From: JAIYDJ01 sp031400505
GTDB lineage: Bacteria; Pseudomonadota; Alphaproteobacteria; Rhodobacterales; Rhodobacteraceae
Assembly (NCBI GenBank): GCA_031400505.1
Contig: JANNPZ010000007.1
Coordinates: forward strand, 10,789-74,788
DNA: 64,000 bases
Reading direction: 5' to 3'
Position numbers and translations under genes: made by a program. Positions 41,721 through 50,677 of the stretch are shown in pieces. The notes beneath the pieces are model-generated. The model did no database searches, was not told the origin of the DNA, and was given only the letters and a program-made list of their open reading frames with translations. The stretch's first letter is position 1; every line of letters begins with the position of its first letter.

Positions 41721-43595
41721 ATGTTTCACGTGAAACATTATGATGTCATAGTCATCGGCGGCGGTCACGCGGGTGTAGAAGCGGCAGCCGCCTCGGCCCG
41801 TCGTGGCGCGCACGTAGCCTTGGTCACTTTGCGGCGGAGCGGGATTGGCGTGATGTCATGCAACCCAGCGATAGGAGGCCTGGGAAAGGGTCACCTTGTT
41901 CGAGAGATTGATGCGCTGGATGGATTGATGGCGCGAGCGGCTGACAAGGCGGGAATTCAGTTCCGGTTGCTGAATCGGCGCAAAGGACCCGCGGTGCAGG
42001 GACCCCGAGCACAGGCAGATCGCAAACTGTACCGGGAAGCGGTTCAGGGTATGTTGCAGTCTTTTCAAGGCATAGAAATTGTCGAAGGCGAGGTTGTCGA
42101 CCTGAATGTTGATCGCGGAGAGATCAGCGGCGTTCGACTGGGCGATGGAACGCGGTTGCGTGCAGTGGCAGTCGTGCTGACAGCGGGGACTTTTCTGAAC
42201 GGTGTCATGCATATCGGTGACCAACGTCGCAGCGGTGGGCGGGTTGGTGACCTGGCGTCAGAGAGGCTGGGCGACCGTTTGGGAGAGCTGAATCTGGGTC
42301 GCGGCCGGTTGAAGACCGGGACGCCGCCCAGGTTGGATGGCCGGAGCATTGATTGGGCGAGTTTGGAAATGCAGCCGGGCGATGCTGATCCGGTGATGTT
42401 TTCTTTCGTCAACCGGCGGCCGGTTGTTCGGCAGATCTCTTGTGGGATTACCCACACCAACGAAGCAACGCACGATATCGTCCGCAAGAACCTTGATCGA
42501 TCTGCAATGTATGGCGGACATATCGATGGAGTTGGCCCTCGCTATTGCCCGTCGATCGAAGACAAGGTTGTGCGATTTGCCGACAAGACGGGGCATCAAG
42601 TCTTCCTGGAGCCTGAAGGACTGGATGACCATACAGTCTATCCCAACGGTATTTCGACATCATTGCCTGTTGACGTCCAGTCAGACTATGTTCGGACGAT
42701 TGCCGGACTTGAAAACGTAGCCATTCTACAGCCCGGCTATGCCATCGAGTATGACTTCTTTGATCCGCGCGGTTTGACAATGTCGCTCGAGGTGCGTAAT
42801 TTGCCCGGGCTCTTTTTTGCGGGCCAAATCAACGGAACCACCGGATACGAAGAGGCCGCAGCGCAGGGATTGCTCGCCGGCGCGAACGCCAGTGCTCGTG
42901 CGCTGGGTCAGGCACCGGTGATACTGGACCGGGCAGACAGCTATATCGGTGTTATGGTGGATGATCTGGTGTCCAGAGGGGTATCAGAGCCCTACAGGAT
43001 GTTCACGTCGCGCGCCGAATTCCGGCTTACACTGCGGGCAGACAACGCCGATCAGCGGTTGACGCCGAAAGGAATAGATCTGGGTCTGATTACTCATGCC
43101 AGGGCCGAGGCCTTCAAACAGAAGGAAGACGGATTGAATGCCATCCGATCGCAGCTTCAAAGCAGTGTGATCAGCCCCGCCGCGCTGCGCGAGGCTGGGA
43201 TCGCAATCAGTGATGACGGGGTTCGGCGGACGGCGTTTGACGTCCTTGCTTTTGCCGGTGTCACTATAGAACGGCTGCTGCCTTTGGTGCCGGTTTTGTC
43301 GAAAGAGGACCCATTGCTGTGCAATCAGGTCGCAATTGAAGCGCTCTATGCGCCCTATCTGCAGCGCCAGACCGCAGAGATCGCAGCGTTGCGTCGAGGG
43401 GACGGAACGTCGATACCGCTTTCTTTCGACTACTGCAGCATTGCCGGCCTTTCGAACGAATTGCGCCATAAGCTGCAAAAGGTCAAACCCGAGACTCTTG
43501 GAAGAGCCGGTCGTATCGAAGGAATGACGCCAGCGGCTCTGATGCTGATCTTGGCGCATCTCCGAAAGGCAGAGCTTCAACGGGCCGTTTCGTGA
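41721..43595 (+). CDS. mnmG: tRNA U34 carboxymethylaminomethyl synthase MnmG (GidA)
   Basis: The protein is 624 aa. The first codons are a parS site read as MFHVKH, then the FAD-binding [21 protein letters not shown] and the signature [26 protein letters not shown]. The C-terminal helical domain binds MnmE. The partners modify U34 of tRNAs. The stop overlaps rsmG as GTGA. Confidence 0.97.
   Translation: MFHVKHYDVIVIGGGHAGVEAAAASARRGAHVALVTLRRSGIGVMSCNPAIGGLGKGHLVREIDALDGLMARAADKAGIQFRLLNRRKGPAVQGPRAQADRKLYREAVQGMLQSFQGIEIVEGEVVDLNVDRGEISGVRLGDGTRLRAVAVVLTAGTFLNGVMHIGDQRRSGGRVGDLASERLGDRLGELNLGRGRLKTGTPPRLDGRSIDWASLEMQPGDADPVMFSFVNRRPVVRQISCGITHTNEATHDIVRKNLDRSAMYGGHIDGVGPRYCPSIEDKVVRFADKTGHQVFLEPEGLDDHTVYPNGISTSLPVDVQSDYVRTIAGLENVAILQPGYAIEYDFFDPRGLTMSLEVRNLPGLFFAGQINGTTGYEEAAAQGLLAGANASARALGQAPVILDRADSYIGVMVDDLVSRGVSEPYRMFTSRAEFRLTLRADNADQRLTPKGIDLGLITHARAEAFKQKEDGLNAIRSQLQSSVISPAALREAGIAISDDGVRRTAFDVLAFAGVTIERLLPLVPVLSKEDPLLCNQVAIEALYAPYLQRQTAEIAALRRGDGTSIPLSFDYCSIAGLSNELRHKLQKVKPETLGRAGRIEGMTPAALMLILAHLRKAELQRAVS
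41722..41737. other. parS: parS site 1 (in mnmG start)
   Basis: TGTTTCACGTGAAACA is the exact 16-bp universal parS palindrome, the ParB binding and CTP-dependent loading site. It encodes residues 1-6 of MnmG and is about 3.3 kb from oriC and 3.3 kb from parB. Confidence 0.95.
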
Positions 43596-44221
43596 CTGGT
43601 CGCAAAGTGCAGAGCGTGCCGGAATGGTTGGATGTTTCACGTGAAACACTCGACCGCCTGGACTTGTTCGTGGCTCTGGTGAAAAAATGGAATGTGGCGA
43701 TTAATCTGGTTTCAAAGCGATCGCTCTCCGATATCTGGGAGAGGCATATCCTTGATTCTGCCCAGCTCTATGCACTGATCCCGCAGACCGCAAGAAGTCT
43801 TGTTGATTTCGGCAGCGGCGGTGGATTTCCGGGCATTGTCCTGGCCATCATGGCCCGGGTCACCAATCCGGATTTGAATGTCGTTCTGGTAGAGGTCGAC
43901 CAGAGGAAGGCCGCCTTCCTGTCGGAAGCGCTGCGACAGCTTGAATTGCGTGGAGTGGTGCACGCCCAGAGAATTGAAGGGTTGCCACCACAGAACGCAG
44001 ATGTCGTGACGGCGCGGGCGCTTGCGCCGTTGGCTACTTTGTTTGGATACGCGGCTCGTCACCTGCATTCAAATGGCATTGCCCTGTTTTCTAAGGGCGC
44101 GCAATTTGAAGCTGAGATTTCCGACTGTCGCCAGTCTTGGCATTTCACCTTGGCGCGCGTTGAAAGCCTGGCCGAAGAAAAAGCGGCGATTCTGGTCGTA
44201 AAGGAACTCCGTCATGTCTGA
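43592..44221 (+). CDS. rsmG: 16S rRNA (guanine527-N7)-methyltransferase RsmG
   Basis: The protein is 209 aa. A parS site lies in the 5' part and is read as DVSRETL. The SAM-binding loop [17 protein letters not shown] (~70) and the family stretch [19 protein letters not shown] identify RsmG (GidB). GTG start overlaps the mnmG stop. It methylates G527 of 16S rRNA; loss gives low-level streptomycin resistance in other bacteria. Confidence 0.95.
   Translation: MTGRKVQSVPEWLDVSRETLDRLDLFVALVKKWNVAINLVSKRSLSDIWERHILDSAQLYALIPQTARSLVDFGSGGGFPGIVLAIMARVTNPDLNVVLVEVDQRKAAFLSEALRQLELRGVVHAQRIEGLPPQNADVVTARALAPLATLFGYAARHLHSNGIALFSKGAQFEAEISDCRQSWHFTLARVESLAEEKAAILVVKELRHV
43633..43648. other. parS: parS site 2 (in rsmG)
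   Basis: A second exact TGTTTCACGTGAAACA. Here the palindrome is read in the frame giving VSRET, a different frame from site 1. Confidence 0.95.
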
Positions 44222-45056
44222 TCCGACCCGCACAAGCAACCCGCGCATTATTGCCGTAACCAATCAGAAGGGCGGGGTCGGCAAGACGACGACTGCAATA
44301 AACGTCGCGGCCGGCTTGGTCGAAAATGGTGCGCGTGTTCTGCTGGTTGATCTTGATCCACAAGGAAATGCGTCAACTGGCCTTGGGATCGCCGCCGAGG
44401 ATCGAAATGTCACGACCTATGATCTATTGATCGACGAAGCGCCGCTCACGGATGTTGTCCAGCACACCAAGATTGATGGCCTGCTGATATGCCCGGCAAA
44501 TTCGGATCTGGCGTCAGCTGATATGGAGCTGGTGGCGAACGAAAAGCGTAGTTTTCTGTTGCATGATGCCCTGCGGCAACCGGCGATGGACGGTTTTGCG
44601 CTTGATTTCATCTTGATTGATTGCCCGCCGTCTTTGAGTTTGCTGACTGTCAACGCACTGGTGGCCTGCCACTCGGTTCTGGTCCCACTCCAGGCAGAGT
44701 TTTTCGCGCTTGAAGGCCTTTCGCAACTGATGCTAACGCTGCGCAACATCCGGCAATCCGCAAACCCGGCGCTACGGATCGAAGGTGTGGTGATGACGAT
44801 GGTAGACGGTCGAAATCGCTTGTCACAGCAAGTTGAAAACGACGCTCGAGAGACTTTGGGCGATCTCGTGTTTCAGACGACGGTCCCTCGCAATGTCAGG
44901 GTCAGCGAGGCGCCTTCGTTTGCTTTGCCCGTCTTGCAGTATGATCCGCAGTCGAAAGGAAGTGAGGCCTACCGAAGTCTCGCCGCAGAAATCATCGCCC
45001 GCCATCCGTTGACCCTATCAAAGACCCTGCTTGGTCAAAAGGAGACCGCTACGTGA
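44214..45056 (+). CDS. parA: Chromosome partitioning ATPase ParA
   Basis: The protein is 280 aa. The deviant Walker A is NQKGGVGKTTTAIN (signature Lys present), with LLVDLDPQGNASTGLG and the Walker B-like FILIDCPPSL. ParA forms an ATP-dependent gradient on the nucleoid that pulls ParB-parS complexes apart. The start overlaps the rsmG stop by 8 bases and the stop overlaps parB. Confidence 0.97.
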   Translation: MSDPTRTSNPRIIAVTNQKGGVGKTTTAINVAAGLVENGARVLLVDLDPQGNASTGLGIAAEDRNVTTYDLLIDEAPLTDVVQHTKIDGLLICPANSDLASADMELVANEKRSFLLHDALRQPAMDGFALDFILIDCPPSLSLLTVNALVACHSVLVPLQAEFFALEGLSQLMLTLRNIRQSANPALRIEGVVMTMVDGRNRLSQQVENDARETLGDLVFQTTVPRNVRVSEAPSFALPVLQYDPQSKGSEAYRSLAAEIIARHPLTLSKTLLGQKETAT

Positions 45057-45973
45057 TTGACAAGAAACCGGAACGCCGTGGCTTGGGACGGGGTCTTTCC
45101 GCCCTTATGGCCGACATCAAATTTGACAGCGCAGAACCGGAACAGCCTCGGCGGGGCGATTATCTGGTGCCTGTCGAAAAAATCGTGCCAAACCCGAACC
45201 AGCCGCGCCGGGACTTTGCACCGGACGCCTTGCAGGATCTGGCAAATTCGCTCCGGCAAAAGGGTGTCATCCAGCCTTTGATCGTCAGGGCCATTCCAGA
45301 CAGCGACATGTTCGAAATCATTGCGGGCGAACGGCGCTGGCGGGCGGCGCAACTTGCAGGCCTTCACCAACTACCTGTTTTGGTGCGTGAATTCGACGAT
45401 GCTGAGGTAATCGAAATTGCGATTATCGAAAACATACAGCGCGCTGACCTTAATGCCATCGAAGAAGCGCTGGCGTACCGGCAGTTGATGGAGCGGTTTG
45501 GCCATACACAAGAAAAGCTTGCAGAAGCCCTGTCGCGCAGTCGGAGCCATATTGCCAACCTTCTGCGGTTGCTTTCATTACCTGAAGACGTTCAGGTTTT
45601 GGTGCGAGACGGCAGTTTGTCGGCAGGCCATGCGCGGGCCTTGATCCCCGCCGGCAATCCATCTGCCATGGCCCAACAAGTCGTGAAACGTGGTCTGTCG
45701 GTGCGGGAAACGGAACGTTTGATGAAGGAAACGGCCGAGTCCCTTGGCAAAGCGAAAACCAAAAGGCCCGGGAAGTTTGAAAAGGATGCAGACACTCGCG
45801 CGCTAGAGGCAGATTTGTCCGCAAATCTGAAGATGCTGGTGAAAATTGATCATTTTCCGGGCAATGACGGCGGACAGGTCACGATCCGCTATCGTACTCT
45901 GGAAGACCTGGACCTTTTGTGTGCGGCGCTGTCATTGATCCCCCGAGATCTTGCGCAAGGATCGAAGTTTTAG
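45053..45973 (+). CDS. parB: Chromosome partitioning CTPase ParB
   Basis: The protein is 306 aa. The N-terminal RRGLGRGLSALMAD binds ParA. The CTP-binding domain has PNPNQPRRDF and the GERRWRAAQLAG motif, followed by ENIQRADLNAIEEALAY. The parS-reading helix-turn-helix is around EKLAEALSRSRSHIANLLRLL. The C-terminal ~60 residues should dimerise. GTG start; three perfect parS sites lie within 3.5 kb. Its stop overlaps that of convergent hemW by 4 bases. Confidence 0.97.
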   Translation: MIDKKPERRGLGRGLSALMADIKFDSAEPEQPRRGDYLVPVEKIVPNPNQPRRDFAPDALQDLANSLRQKGVIQPLIVRAIPDSDMFEIIAGERRWRAAQLAGLHQLPVLVREFDDAEVIEIAIIENIQRADLNAIEEALAYRQLMERFGHTQEKLAEALSRSRSHIANLLRLLSLPEDVQVLVRDGSLSAGHARALIPAGNPSAMAQQVVKRGLSVRETERLMKETAESLGKAKTKRPGKFEKDADTRALEADLSANLKMLVKIDHFPGNDGGQVTIRYRTLEDLDLLCAALSLIPRDLAQGSKF

Positions 45974-47133
45974 ACCAATGCTCGCAACACGCTGTTAAGG
46001 ACAATCCGGCCGGCCGGCGTGGTTTGCAGGCGGTCTTCCGTCACCGTAATGACGTCAAGCTCTTGCAAGGGCTTTAGCTTGGATGCAGGTAAGGGGCCAC
46101 CCGACATCTCCGCGAGTCGCGCAAGCGATATGCCCTCGCTCAGCCGCAGCCCCATCAAAAGGTACTCGTGCCCGCGGTCTTCTGCCGTCAACGCGGTTTG
46201 TGGCCAGGCATCGGCGGTTCGTCGTTCAACCGCAGCCAGCCAGGCGCCCGGGGTTTTTGGGCATTCCGTCGCCCAGCGCGTTCCCGCCAGAGTGAGGCGT
46301 CCATGTGCGCCCGGTCCAATACCGGCATAGTCTCCGGCGCGCCAATAGATCAGGTTGTGCCGGGACTCAGACCCCGCCGCTGCATGGTTCGAAACCTCAT
46401 ATGCGGCCATTCCCGCTGCGCCACAAAGGTCTTGCGTCAGATCATGCAAGTCGGCAGCAAGGTCTTCTGCTGGTAGGCCAAGTAGCCCGCCTTTGGCAAA
46501 CCGATCGCCAAAGGCGGTTCCCGGTTCGATGGTCAGTTGATACAAGGACAGATGATCCACCGCCAGTGTCAAGGCATGCCGCAGTTCGGTGTCCCAGTCT
46601 TGAAGCGTCTGGTCTTGGCGCCCATAAATCAGATCAAAGCTGACCCTGTCAAAAACAACACGCGCAATTTCAAATGCCGCTCGCGCATCTGCTACAGAGT
46701 GAAGCCTCCCAAGGCGTCGCAAGTCTGTGTCGTTAAGAGCCTGAATTCCCATGGAAAGACGATTCACGCCTGCCTCACGAAAAGCGCGAAACCGACCCAT
46801 CTCAACCGATCCAGGATTTGCCTCAAGTGTAACTTCCGGATCGTTGACCATCGCCCAGGTGCCTCTGACACGGTCAAGGACCAAGGCAACCAGTTCGGGA
46901 TCCATCAAGGAGGGTGTCCCTCCGCCGAAAAAGACGGTTTTAAGAATGCGCCCTTTTGTCAGGGTGCCGATGCGGTCAATCTCGGAAAGATACGCAAGGC
47001 CCCAGCGCTTTTGATCAATCGAACCCGCAACATGACTGTTGAAGTCGCAGTAAGGGCATTTCGACTGGCAAAACGGCCAATGGATGTACAGACCAAAGCC
47101 GCCATGCTGCCAGTCCTCCATGACGTTTGACAT
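45970..47133 (-). CDS. hemW: Heme chaperone HemW (radical SAM)
   Basis: The protein is 387 aa. The radical-SAM cluster is CQSKCPYCDF (CX3CX2C, ~residue 22), followed by the SAM-contact FFGGGTPSLM. The HemW-type C-terminal domain is present. It belongs to the coproporphyrinogen-dehydrogenase-like branch, but the N-terminus and length fit HemW, which delivers heme, not HemN. It is the last gene of rph-rdgB-ridA-hemW, 10 bases after ridA. Confidence 0.92.
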   Translation of the reverse strand: MSNVMEDWQHGGFGLYIHWPFCQSKCPYCDFNSHVAGSIDQKRWGLAYLSEIDRIGTLTKGRILKTVFFGGGTPSLMDPELVALVLDRVRGTWAMVNDPEVTLEANPGSVEMGRFRAFREAGVNRLSMGIQALNDTDLRRLGRLHSVADARAAFEIARVVFDRVSFDLIYGRQDQTLQDWDTELRHALTLAVDHLSLYQLTIEPGTAFGDRFAKGGLLGLPAEDLAADLHDLTQDLCGAAGMAAYEVSNHAAAGSESRHNLIYWRAGDYAGIGPGAHGRLTLAGTRWATECPKTPGAWLAAVERRTADAWPQTALTAEDRGHEYLLMGLRLSEGISLARLAEMSGGPLPASKLKPLQELDVITVTEDRLQTTPAGRIVLNSVLRALV

Positions 47134-47143
47134 GATGTTGCAA

Positions 47144-47518
47144 TCAACCTTTGAAAGCGGTTGCTTCGATCTCGATCAACATCTCGGGCCTGATCAGACC
47201 TGCAATCACCATGGTTGCAGCCGGGCGGACGGATCCCAAGACCTCGCCGAGCACAGGCACAAGCGACGGCACCAAATCGGCTGATACCACGGTGTACTGA
47301 ACCCTGACGATATCACCTCTCGTAAATCCAGCTTGACGCAACACGTCATCGATCGTTGCAAAACAGTTGCGAGCTTGGTCAGCAATGCCACTCGGCATTT
47401 TCATGGTTGCGTAGTCGTATCCGGTTACGCCGGACACGAAACACCAACCCCCTTTCACGACAGCGCGGCTGTAGCCCATCGTCGCTTCGAACACCGATCC
47501 AGTCGAAATATGTTTCAC
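47144..47518 (-). CDS. RidA-family enamine/imine deaminase
   Basis: The protein is 124 aa of the RidA/YjgF family: SRAVVKGGWCFVSGVTGYD, a helix DQARNCFATIDDVLRQAG, and the substrate Arg in SVRPAATMVIAGL. I chose GTG 47518: GGAGG lies 10 bases upstream and the GTG overlaps the rdgB stop as GTGA. A TTG at 47527 would add three residues. The start codon is inside parS site 3. RidA hydrolyses reactive enamines from PLP enzymes. Confidence 0.9.
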   Translation of the reverse strand: MKHISTGSVFEATMGYSRAVVKGGWCFVSGVTGYDYATMKMPSGIADQARNCFATIDDVLRQAGFTRGDIVRVQYTVVSADLVPSLVPVLGEVLGSVRPAATMVIAGLIRPEMLIEIEATAFKG

Positions 47519-47526
47519 GTGAAACA
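47511..47526. other. parS: parS site 3 (rdgB stop / ridA start)
   Basis: A third exact TGTTTCACGTGAAACA, about 9 kb from oriC. On the minus strand it encodes the last residues of RdgB (CFT then TGA) and contains the GTG start of ridA. Confidence 0.95.
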
Positions 47527-48126
47527 AGCCTCCAGTAATTTGGCAAAAGCCACCCCCCGGTGACTTATGCGGTTCTTTTCCCAACGGTCCATTTCACCGC
47601 ACGTCACGGCAAACCCATCAGGTTGAAACATCGGATCGAAGCCGTGCCCTTCTTCACCACGTAGCGGCCACACCAATTGCCCTGCCATTTCGCCTTCGAA
47701 CACCTGCTCTTTGCCGTCAGGCCATGCAAGAACCAAGGCGCACCGAAACTGCGCGAGACGAGGAAATGGTGCGGCTGCGGCTTCTACCAACGCCCACACC
47801 CGCGCCATCGCCATGCCAAAGTCGCGCCCACCCGATGTTATTGCCCAATCCGCGGTATAGACCCCGGGCGCCCCGGCCAGGGCGTCGACGCAGAGCCCTG
47901 AATCGTCTGCCAGTGCCGCAAGCCCCGTCGCGCGAGCAGCTGCATGCGCTTTCAGCCTTGCGTTGCCCACAAAGCTGTCTTCGGTTTCCTCTGGCTCTGG
48001 CAAACCAAGATCGGCTGCCGACCGAACGGCAATCGGATGCAACCGCAGCAGGTCAGTGATCTCTTTCAGTTTCCCTCGATTATGCGTTGCAATCACGAGC
48101 GTATCTTTGGGGAACCGGATCATCAC
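47515..48126 (-). CDS. rdgB: Non-canonical purine NTP pyrophosphatase RdgB (Ham1)
   Basis: The protein is 203 aa with the N-terminal [23 protein letters not shown] and the late GFDPMFQP and [10 protein letters not shown] motifs of the ITPase family. It removes dITP/XTP from the nucleotide pool. The start overlaps rph as ATGA; the last codons lie in parS site 3. Confidence 0.95.
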   Translation of the reverse strand: MMIRFPKDTLVIATHNRGKLKEITDLLRLHPIAVRSAADLGLPEPEETEDSFVGNARLKAHAAARATGLAALADDSGLCVDALAGAPGVYTADWAITSGGRDFGMAMARVWALVEAAAAPFPRLAQFRCALVLAWPDGKEQVFEGEMAGQLVWPLRGEEGHGFDPMFQPDGFAVTCGEMDRWEKNRISHRGVAFAKLLEACFT

Positions 48127-48842
48127 GCCAGCCCGAGCGCCGCCTTCTGCGCTGCAACCAATCGGGATGATCCCGCTTCGGCCAGGTCAAGAAGGCCATT
48201 CATCTCTGCCCGCGAAAACGTAGCCCCCTCTGCCGACATCTGCACCTCGATCATCCTGCCACGCCCGGTCAGAATGAAATTAGCGTCCGTCCCTGCTGCC
48301 GAATCCTCGGAATAGTCCAGATCGAGCACCTGTTGCCCCGCGTATAGACCACAGGAAACCGCCGCCACATGATCGATCATCGGGTCGCTGACGATGACCC
48401 CCGTCTTCAGCAACGCGTTGAACGCCAACCGCAGTGCGACCCAACCCCCGGTGATCGACGCGCATCGCGTGCCGCCGTCTGCCTGCAAAACATCGCAATC
48501 AACGACAATCTGGCGCTCGCCCAAAGCCGAACGGTCCACCGCCGCCCGGAGCGCTCGTCCGATCAAGCGCTGGATTTCCTGTGTCCGCCCCGATTGCTTG
48601 CCCGCCGCCGCTTCCCGACGATTGCGTGAATGGGTGGCCCTTGGCAGCATTCCATATTCTGCGGTCACCCAACCCAAACCCGTACCCTTCAGAAATGGCG
48701 GCGCTCTGTCCTCGATGCTTGCCGAGCATAGAACATGCGTTTCCCCCATTTTGATCAGACATGATCCTTCGGCATGTTTCATTACGCCGGTTTCAATGAA
48801 AACCGGGCGCATTTCGTCCAATTGACGGCCAGAGGGTCGCAT
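48123..48842 (-). CDS. rph: Ribonuclease PH
   Basis: The protein is 239 aa and starts [19 protein letters not shown], as expected for RNase PH. Phosphate-site residues lie in [42 protein letters not shown] 48842 is preceded by AAGGATG; the frame is open a further 55 codons without conservation. It trims tRNA 3' ends phosphorolytically. It is divergent from hrcA, so the 133-base gap holds both promoters. Confidence 0.96.
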   Translation of the reverse strand: MRPSGRQLDEMRPVFIETGVMKHAEGSCLIKMGETHVLCSASIEDRAPPFLKGTGLGWVTAEYGMLPRATHSRNRREAAAGKQSGRTQEIQRLIGRALRAAVDRSALGERQIVVDCDVLQADGGTRCASITGGWVALRLAFNALLKTGVIVSDPMIDHVAAVSCGLYAGQQVLDLDYSEDSAAGTDANFILTGRGRMIEVQMSAEGATFSRAEMNGLLDLAEAGSSRLVAAQKAALGLA

Positions 48843-48975
48843 ATGATCATCCTTGCTGTTGTCGACGTCAGATACGCAACCCAGAGGACCAGATGCAAGC
48901 CCAAGCTGACCGGCAATGTCCGATTGACGCCCCTGCCTGCTGCCTCGTAAGGTGTCTGGCCTCTGGAACCCACGC

Positions 48976-50049
48976 ATGACGGATGCCTCAAGTTTGTTGT
49001 CAGACATGAACGAACGGTCCCGCGAGGTGTTTCGCCGTGTCGTCGAAAGCTATTTGTCGTCCGGTGATCCCGTGGGCTCGCGCACACTGACCCGCAGCAT
49101 GTCGGAAAAGCTGTCCGCGGCCACCATCCGAAATGTGATGCAGGACCTTGAATTTCTGGGCCTGCTGGACAGCCCGCATGTGTCGGCAGGCCGTATACCG
49201 ACGCAACGGGGCCTAAGGATGTTCGTTGATGGCTTGCTGGAAGTTGGCACGGTCGAAGACGCGGACCGCGAAAAGATCGATGCCACCCGTGGAACAAATG
49301 ACCAGGATGTTGCCGCCCTGCTGGACCAGGTCGGTGCTACGCTGTCAGGCATAACCCGTGGGGCCAGCCTCGTTCTTGCGCCGAAGACCGAAGCCCCGAT
49401 CCGTCATATCGAATTCGTCAGCCTGTCGCCGGATCGCGCTTTGGTGGTGTTGGTGCTTGCGGATGGTCAGGTGGAAAATCGCCTGTTCACCCCGCCATCC
49501 GGTCAAACCCCGTCTTCGATGCGAGAGGCCGCAAACTTTCTGAATTCGCTGGCCGAGGGCAAGACACTTTCGGAACTTCGTCGCACCGTAACCCGCGACA
49601 TAGCGGTGCGGCGGTCTGAAATCGACTCGCTCGCAACAGACCTCGTGGAAAGTGGGTTGGCAGTCTGGGACAAAACCGGTGGCGAACGGTCAGAGCGGCT
49701 GATTGTCCGGGGTCGCGCCAACTTGATAGACCAGGCGGGCGATTCGGCGGATCTCGACCGCATCCGTCACCTGTTCGATGACCTTGAACGCAAGCGTGAC
49801 ATCTCGGACTTTCTCGAATTGACTGAAAGCGGTGAAGGTGTTCGCATTTTTATCGGCTCCGAGAACAAGCTTTTCTCACTTTCGGGTTCCTCTCTGGTTG
49901 TCTCTCCCTATATGAACGCTGATCGAAAGATTATCGGCGCAGTGGGCGTGATCGGGCCGACCAGGCTCAATTATGGCCGAATTGTACCGATCGTTAACTA
50001 TACCGCGCAACTTGTCGGTCGGATCGTATCCGATCGCGGCAAGGGATGA
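48976..50049 (+). CDS. hrcA: Heat-inducible transcription repressor HrcA
   Basis: The protein is 357 aa. The winged helix has [23 protein letters not shown] and [33 protein letters not shown], the HrcA signature. The C-terminal half ends in [38 protein letters not shown] start at ATG 48976 (MTDASS). HrcA binds CIRCE upstream of chaperonin genes; no CIRCE (TTAGCACTC-N9-GAGTGCTAA) was seen in front of hrcA itself. grpE follows after 25 bases. Confidence 0.95.
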   Translation: MTDASSLLSDMNERSREVFRRVVESYLSSGDPVGSRTLTRSMSEKLSAATIRNVMQDLEFLGLLDSPHVSAGRIPTQRGLRMFVDGLLEVGTVEDADREKIDATRGTNDQDVAALLDQVGATLSGITRGASLVLAPKTEAPIRHIEFVSLSPDRALVVLVLADGQVENRLFTPPSGQTPSSMREAANFLNSLAEGKTLSELRRTVTRDIAVRRSEIDSLATDLVESGLAVWDKTGGERSERLIVRGRANLIDQAGDSADLDRIRHLFDDLERKRDISDFLELTESGEGVRIFIGSENKLFSLSGSSLVVSPYMNADRKIIGAVGVIGPTRLNYGRIVPIVNYTAQLVGRIVSDRGKG

Positions 50050-50074
50050 AGCGGACAGACAAAAGGAAGCCGCC

Positions 50075-50611
50075 ATGGCGCAAGACACTCTCCCGCCCGA
50101 CAATGGGCCAGATCTTGAAGACTTTGAGGAGTTCATCTCTGCCGAAGACCTCGATGCATTGCGCGCTGAACGCGACGATCTTCGCGATCGCTTCATGCGT
50201 GCGTTGGCCGATGCCGAAAATGCCCGCAAGCGGAGCGATCGCGACCGCCGCGAGGCAGAGCAATACGGTGGCTCCAAGCTCGCCCGTGACCTGCTTCCGG
50301 TCTATGACAACCTCAAGCGTGCACTGGACGCCGTGCCCGACGAGATACGGAGTGCCGCCGCGGCCTTGATCGAGGGCGTCGAGTTGACCCTGCGGGAATT
50401 GACGAATGTGATGACCAAGCACGGCGTGAAACCGATCTCGCCGGCCATAGGTGACCAGTTTGACCCGCAAGAACACTCGGCGATGTTCGAAGCACCGCTT
50501 CCTGGTACAAAAGCTGGTCAGATCATTCAGGTGATGACCGAAGGCTTCATGTTGCACGACCGCTTGCTACGCCCGGCGCAGGTTGGCGTTTCGTCAAACA
50601 CGCATGGCTAG
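50075..50611 (+). CDS. grpE: Nucleotide exchange factor GrpE
   Basis: The protein is 178 aa: an acidic N-terminus, a long coiled coil (LDALRAERDDLRDRFMRALADAENARKRSDRDRREAE), and a C-terminal beta domain (KPISPAIGDQFDPQEHSAMFE...LHDRLLRPAQVGVS). ATG 50075 has AAAAGGAAG 7 bases upstream; upstream in-frame codons belong to the hrcA end. It releases ADP from DnaK. dnaK/dnaJ are not in the window. Confidence 0.94.
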   Translation: MAQDTLPPDNGPDLEDFEEFISAEDLDALRAERDDLRDRFMRALADAENARKRSDRDRREAEQYGGSKLARDLLPVYDNLKRALDAVPDEIRSAAAALIEGVELTLRELTNVMTKHGVKPISPAIGDQFDPQEHSAMFEAPLPGTKAGQIIQVMTEGFMLHDRLLRPAQVGVSSNTHG

Positions 50612-50616
50612 TGCAT

Positions 50617-50643
50617 TGGATTGGCGGATACCCCGCCAATCCA
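50617..50643. terminator. Bidirectional terminator between grpE and mutS
   Basis: TGGATTGGCGG and CCGCCAATCCA form a perfect 11-bp stem around a 5-base loop, followed by TTT on the plus strand. It sits in the 66-base gap between convergent grpE and mutS. Confidence 0.82.
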
Positions 50644-50677
50644 TTTCCCGTGCGGATCAGAAACGCGATTGAACAGG

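Noticed and set aside
48843..48975. CIRCE element before hrcA
   Set aside because: I looked for TTAGCACTC-N9-GAGTGCTAA in the rph-hrcA gap and found nothing close.
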